Source of the DNA: Lachnospiraceae bacterium
Lineage (GTDB): Bacteria; Bacillota; Clostridia; Lachnospirales; Lachnospiraceae
NCBI GenBank assembly: GCA_900757195.1
Contig: CAAEMZ010000056.1
Coordinates: 1-16,248 of the forward strand
Direction of reading: 5' to 3'
DNA: 16,248 bases
In this document: piece by piece, positions 14,206-16,248 of the stretch
How positions within the stretch are numbered: the stretch's first letter is position 1
Layout: each line of letters starts with the position of its first letter
Position numbers and translations under genes: made by a program
The notes under the pieces: generated by a model
The model's input: only the letters and a program-made list of their open reading frames with translations
Told to the model about the DNA's origin: nothing
The model's database searches: none

Positions 14206-14706
14206 ATGATTTACGTTATGTTTGGTTTGATGGCTTTTACGATGATTTTTAATCTGGTGTGTCTGATCCTGAGTCTGATCGCTGTCTTTGGAATCTTATT
14301 CTATATGTGCCCTCCGAAGTCATGGGGCAGATTGCTCTTGTACAGTGGTTATACAAAAAAGGAAAAAGCCGGTATAGGTTTAATATGGCTGGTTTTTATG
14401 GTTTTGATTTTCTGGAATGTCATCGATGGAAGTATGCGAACGGCTTCTGCCGATTTTTGGCTGCGGACAGTCACCGTCGTACTGCTTTTGATCGAACGCT
14501 GGCTGCCGGTTCGAATTTTTGAAAGGGGATTCAGAGACTATCTTAAATTTGAAACCTGGGAGGATATTGAATCCATAGAGATTCTGGAGAATAGTCAGGT
14601 GAAGGTTCATTTAAAAGAACCGGGAGTGAGGAAATATGCTTATTTTCGTCTGAAACCGGGGGAGAGTCTGCCGGAGGTATGTTGGGAAAAGATTCGAAGC
14701 CTTTAA
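14206..14706 (+). CDS. Small membrane protein A of the repeat-flanked pair
   Basis: The 166 residues comprise three hydrophobic stretches (about 3-34, 56-74 and 84-100) and then a soluble C-terminal domain (about 105-166). That domain has the motif KFETWEDIESIEIL followed by alternating beta-type sequence (QVKVHLKEPGVRKYAYFRL). This resembles small PH-like domains of membrane-anchored Firmicutes proteins, but I cannot name a family with certainty. A GTG at 14194 lies inside the GGGAGGTG ribosome binding site, so the ATG at 14206, 9 nt downstream of it, is chosen. It is the first gene of a two-gene unit with protein B, which has the same architecture. No catalytic motif is visible, so a sensing, scaffolding or envelope role is only a guess. 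Confidence 0.72.
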   Translation: MIYVMFGLMAFTMIFNLVCLILSLIAVFGILFYMCPPKSWGRLLLYSGYTKKEKAGIGLIWLVFMVLIFWNVIDGSMRTASADFWLRTVTVVLLLIERWLPVRIFERGFRDYLKFETWEDIESIEILENSQVKVHLKEPGVRKYAYFRLKPGESLPEVCWEKIRSL

Positions 14707-14730
14707 TTTGGGGGCGTAGGAGGTGGTCTG

Positions 14731-15261
14731 TTGAACGAGGGATACAAGTATCTTAATTTATATCTGATGAGTATCAGCATAGCCTATACGATTGTAGTAG
14801 GGATAAAATTTTATAAATATTTCAGGCGGAAACGTATTTCAGGTGAAGTGGTTCAAATTATCAGAAAACCGTGGAAAAGACAATTCATGGAAATTTTATT
14901 AGGAACCGGAGTTATACTTACAGGCGCGGTCCTTGTCTGGCTTGTGTTATCGCTGAAAATCAGCAGAGTGGGTATCATTGCCGGCATCATTTTTCTGGTG
15001 GAATTAATCCTTATGGAAGTTATGGAAAATTCACCTCAAAAAATCTGTTCAGGTGGAATTATAACGTCCAATCCGATGCTGCCTCAGAAGAAATTTCTGC
15101 GGTGGGAGGAGATAAAATCTGTGTCAGAATCCAACCGGAGCGATTGTATTTTGATCGAAGATTCCGAGGGGGGAACGTTAAGAACGAAAATTTACTGCAG
15201 GCCAGAGGAAAAAGAGGCGCTGGAAACCTATATTCGTGACAAAATTAAAAAATCTTTATAA
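14731..15261 (+). CDS. Small membrane protein B of the repeat-flanked pair
   Basis: The 176 residues have the same plan as protein A: hydrophobic segments at about 8-29, 53-74 and 79-97, then a soluble tail. The tail contains KKFLRWEEIKSVSE (120-133), a beta-rich stretch and a basic C-terminus ETYIRDKIKKSL. The tail resembles DUF5673/PH-like domains that follow membrane hairpins in Firmicutes, at low certainty. The start is TTG at 14731, 7 nt after a strong AGGAGG; the next ATG (14767) lies inside the first membrane segment and lacks such a site. The gap after gene A is 24 bp, so they are one operon. The last 41 bp of the gene lie in the direct repeat, and the upstream copy preserves the tail of a lost sister gene. 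Confidence 0.74.
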   Translation: MNEGYKYLNLYLMSISIAYTIVVGIKFYKYFRRKRISGEVVQIIRKPWKRQFMEILLGTGVILTGAVLVWLVLSLKISRVGIIAGIIFLVELILMEVMENSPQKICSGGIITSNPMLPQKKFLRWEEIKSVSESNRSDCILIEDSEGGTLRTKIYCRPEEKEALETYIRDKIKKSL

Positions 15262-15271
15262 AATGGGCGAA
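15221..15271 (+). repeat. Direct repeat, copy 2 (51 bp)
   Basis: This copy comprises the last codons and stop of membrane protein B plus 10 bp of 3' flank. It is the intact-gene counterpart of 14121-14171. Confidence 0.92.
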
Positions 15272-15281
15272 TGACCGTGTG

Positions 15282-15321
15282 AAATCCACTGTATCAGCGA
15301 TTTGGATACAGTGGATTTTTT
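15282..15321 (+). terminator. Strong intrinsic terminator after the membrane cassette
   Basis: AAATCCACTGTATC (15282-15295) pairs perfectly with GATACAGTGGATTT (15305-15318), a 14-bp stem with a 9-nt loop, running into TTTTTT (15316-15321). It ends 4 bp before the stop codon end of the convergent Rpn-like gene and may also act on that transcript, though the minus-strand T-run is only three bases. Confidence 0.9.
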
Positions 15322-15324
15322 GGA

Positions 15325-16248
15325 TTAAGAGTGAAATAATAAATTATAAATTTCCGGGATATCCATTTCCGGATGTTCTTTGATGGTATCTGCAATAAGG
15401 ATGATGGTTTTTTCATCTTCACAAAGAAAACGGGCGATGGTGTCTGTTGGAATGTTTTGCTTAAGATTTTCTTTTACAAGAAAAATGAGTTTTTGAAGTT
15501 CTCCTTTTCGGATTCCTGATTTTTCGCCCTTTTCAATGCCAATCTTTTCGTAGGCTTCTTTTAAAATGCGGTCATGATTCTCCTGATCAAAGGATGATAA
15601 TACCATAGATTTGACCTCCCCTCGATGCTTTATCAGAAAATCTTCGAGAATGTGCCGGGCAATACATTCGGTAATGGCCGTTGAAACAGCATTTTCCAGA
15701 GTCATTCCGTTTTTTAAATGAAAACGGATGGTGTGGATAAAGACGGTATATTCCCGGAGCTTTTGGCAGTGCTGCAGGATTTTCTGATTTTTTCCATAAT
15801 TAATATTTAAGAGAATTGCGTCAAACTGTAAACAGGAAACTTTTCCGGGATGTTTTGGAAAAGCATCTGATAAAGAAAGTATCTGCTGTTCCGGCACCTC
15901 TGCGGTTCCATTATAAAAAATGATATATTGTGGCAGCGGAACGGTTTGCTGAATACTGCTGTAAATATCCAGATGATGTTGTTCAATATAGGCTTCATAG
16001 TTCCTTACCAGATAGAGCAGTCCCCGAAGGGGCATATTTGGGTTGATGGTACTCTGGTGCTCATAGAGATTTAACGTATCTCCGAATAAAAAAGAAATAT
16101 CATTTTTATAGCTGATATAAATGGCATCCTCCAGCGTATACAGTGTTAAATCCTCTGGGTTGTCGTAATGACTGCCGTTGACAGCATTATAGAGTTCCAG
16201 TAAATCTTTTTTATCACTGAAGATCATCCGGAAAAGACTGTCTTTATA
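15325..16248 (-). CDS. Rpn-family (PD-(D/E)XK) nuclease/transposase-like protein, 5' end outside window
   Basis: An ATG exists at 16227, but the frame continues open to the edge and codes YKDSLFR immediately before it. K-D-S-x-F-R is the conserved start of Rpn-like proteins in Lachnospiraceae, so the true start lies beyond 16248 and the visible 307 codons are nearly the whole gene. Further family features are FSDKKDLLELYNAVNG, the nuclease-core motif LNLYEHQSTINPNMPLRGLLYL (Glu-x-Gln), and a Lys/Gly-rich KIGIEKGEKSGIRKGEL hinge before the C-terminal helices. E. coli RpnA-type proteins are DNA endonucleases that promote recombination; whether this divergent clostridial branch cuts DNA is unknown. 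It is convergent with the membrane cassette. Such genes are often multicopy and mobile. Confidence 0.82.
   Translation of the reverse strand, partial: YKDSLFRMIFSDKKDLLELYNAVNGSHYDNPEDLTLYTLEDAIYISYKNDISFLFGDTLNLYEHQSTINPNMPLRGLLYLVRNYEAYIEQHHLDIYSSIQQTVPLPQYIIFYNGTAEVPEQQILSLSDAFPKHPGKVSCLQFDAILLNINYGKNQKILQHCQKLREYTVFIHTIRFHLKNGMTLENAVSTAITECIARHILEDFLIKHRGEVKSMVLSSFDQENHDRILKEAYEKIGIEKGEKSGIRKGELQKLIFLVKENLKQNIPTDTIARFLCEDEKTIILIADTIKEHPEMDIPEIYNLLFHS

Noticed and set aside
14103..14252. A short open frame starting ATG at 14103 (MYLERWWKPIF...) that crosses the direct repeat and the start of membrane protein A.
   Set aside because: Its GAAGGA is directly adjacent to the ATG with no spacer, and it overlaps both the fossil and the better-supported gene A. 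It is probably a chance frame.
15325..16248. Rpn-like gene plus membrane pair as a defence island or toxin-antitoxin system.
   Set aside because: The genes are convergent, not co-transcribed, and separated by a strong terminator. No known defence domain is visible in the membrane proteins.

Overview
The window looks like chromosomal DNA of an endospore-forming anaerobic member of the Clostridia, most likely Lachnospiraceae. It carries spoIVB and a Spo0A-type DNA-binding protein, the clostridial two-subunit iron-sulfur L-serine dehydratase, strong AGGAGG ribosome binding sites, and the Firmicutes order ispA-dxs-tlyA-nadK-argR-recN-spoIVB. The family assignment is an inference from gene content, not a measured similarity.

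Positions 1-5832 (+) form a tightly packed housekeeping operon: the 3' end of ispA, then dxs (isoprenoid precursors), tlyA (rRNA 2'-O-methyltransferase; ATGA overlap with dxs), nadK, argR and recN. It ends at a hairpin terminator at 5847-5884. spoIVB (5919-6971) follows as its own unit. In Bacillus and most Clostridia the next gene is spo0A, but here it is not. A strong sigma-A promoter instead drives a flavodoxin-fold oxidoreductase. An elaborate folded RNA element ending in eight T's comes next, then a PIN-PhoH protein, and then a 109-residue protein that is only the DNA-binding domain of Spo0A, with no receiver domain.

Positions 9784-13492 hold a small metabolic group bounded by bidirectional terminators. 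A PLP-dependent D-cysteine desulfhydrase/ACC-deaminase-like enzyme (-) is divergent from a thioredoxin-reductase-like flavoprotein (+), with a dyad-rich control region between them. Downstream is the sdaAB-sdaAA operon (-) for serine deamination to pyruvate.

Positions 13656-16248 are accessory in character: a 75-residue Trp-rich orphan; a two-gene cassette of related small membrane proteins flanked by 51-bp direct repeats, the upstream copy being the fossil C-terminus of a lost paralogue; and, convergent to it, an Rpn/PD-(D/E)XK-type gene whose start lies beyond the right edge.

The points most worth following up are the receiver-less Spo0A-like protein near the expected spo0A site, the structured RNA at 7695-7776, and the repeat-flanked membrane cassette. 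I found no CRISPR array, tRNA, rRNA, insertion sequence or recognisable defence system.
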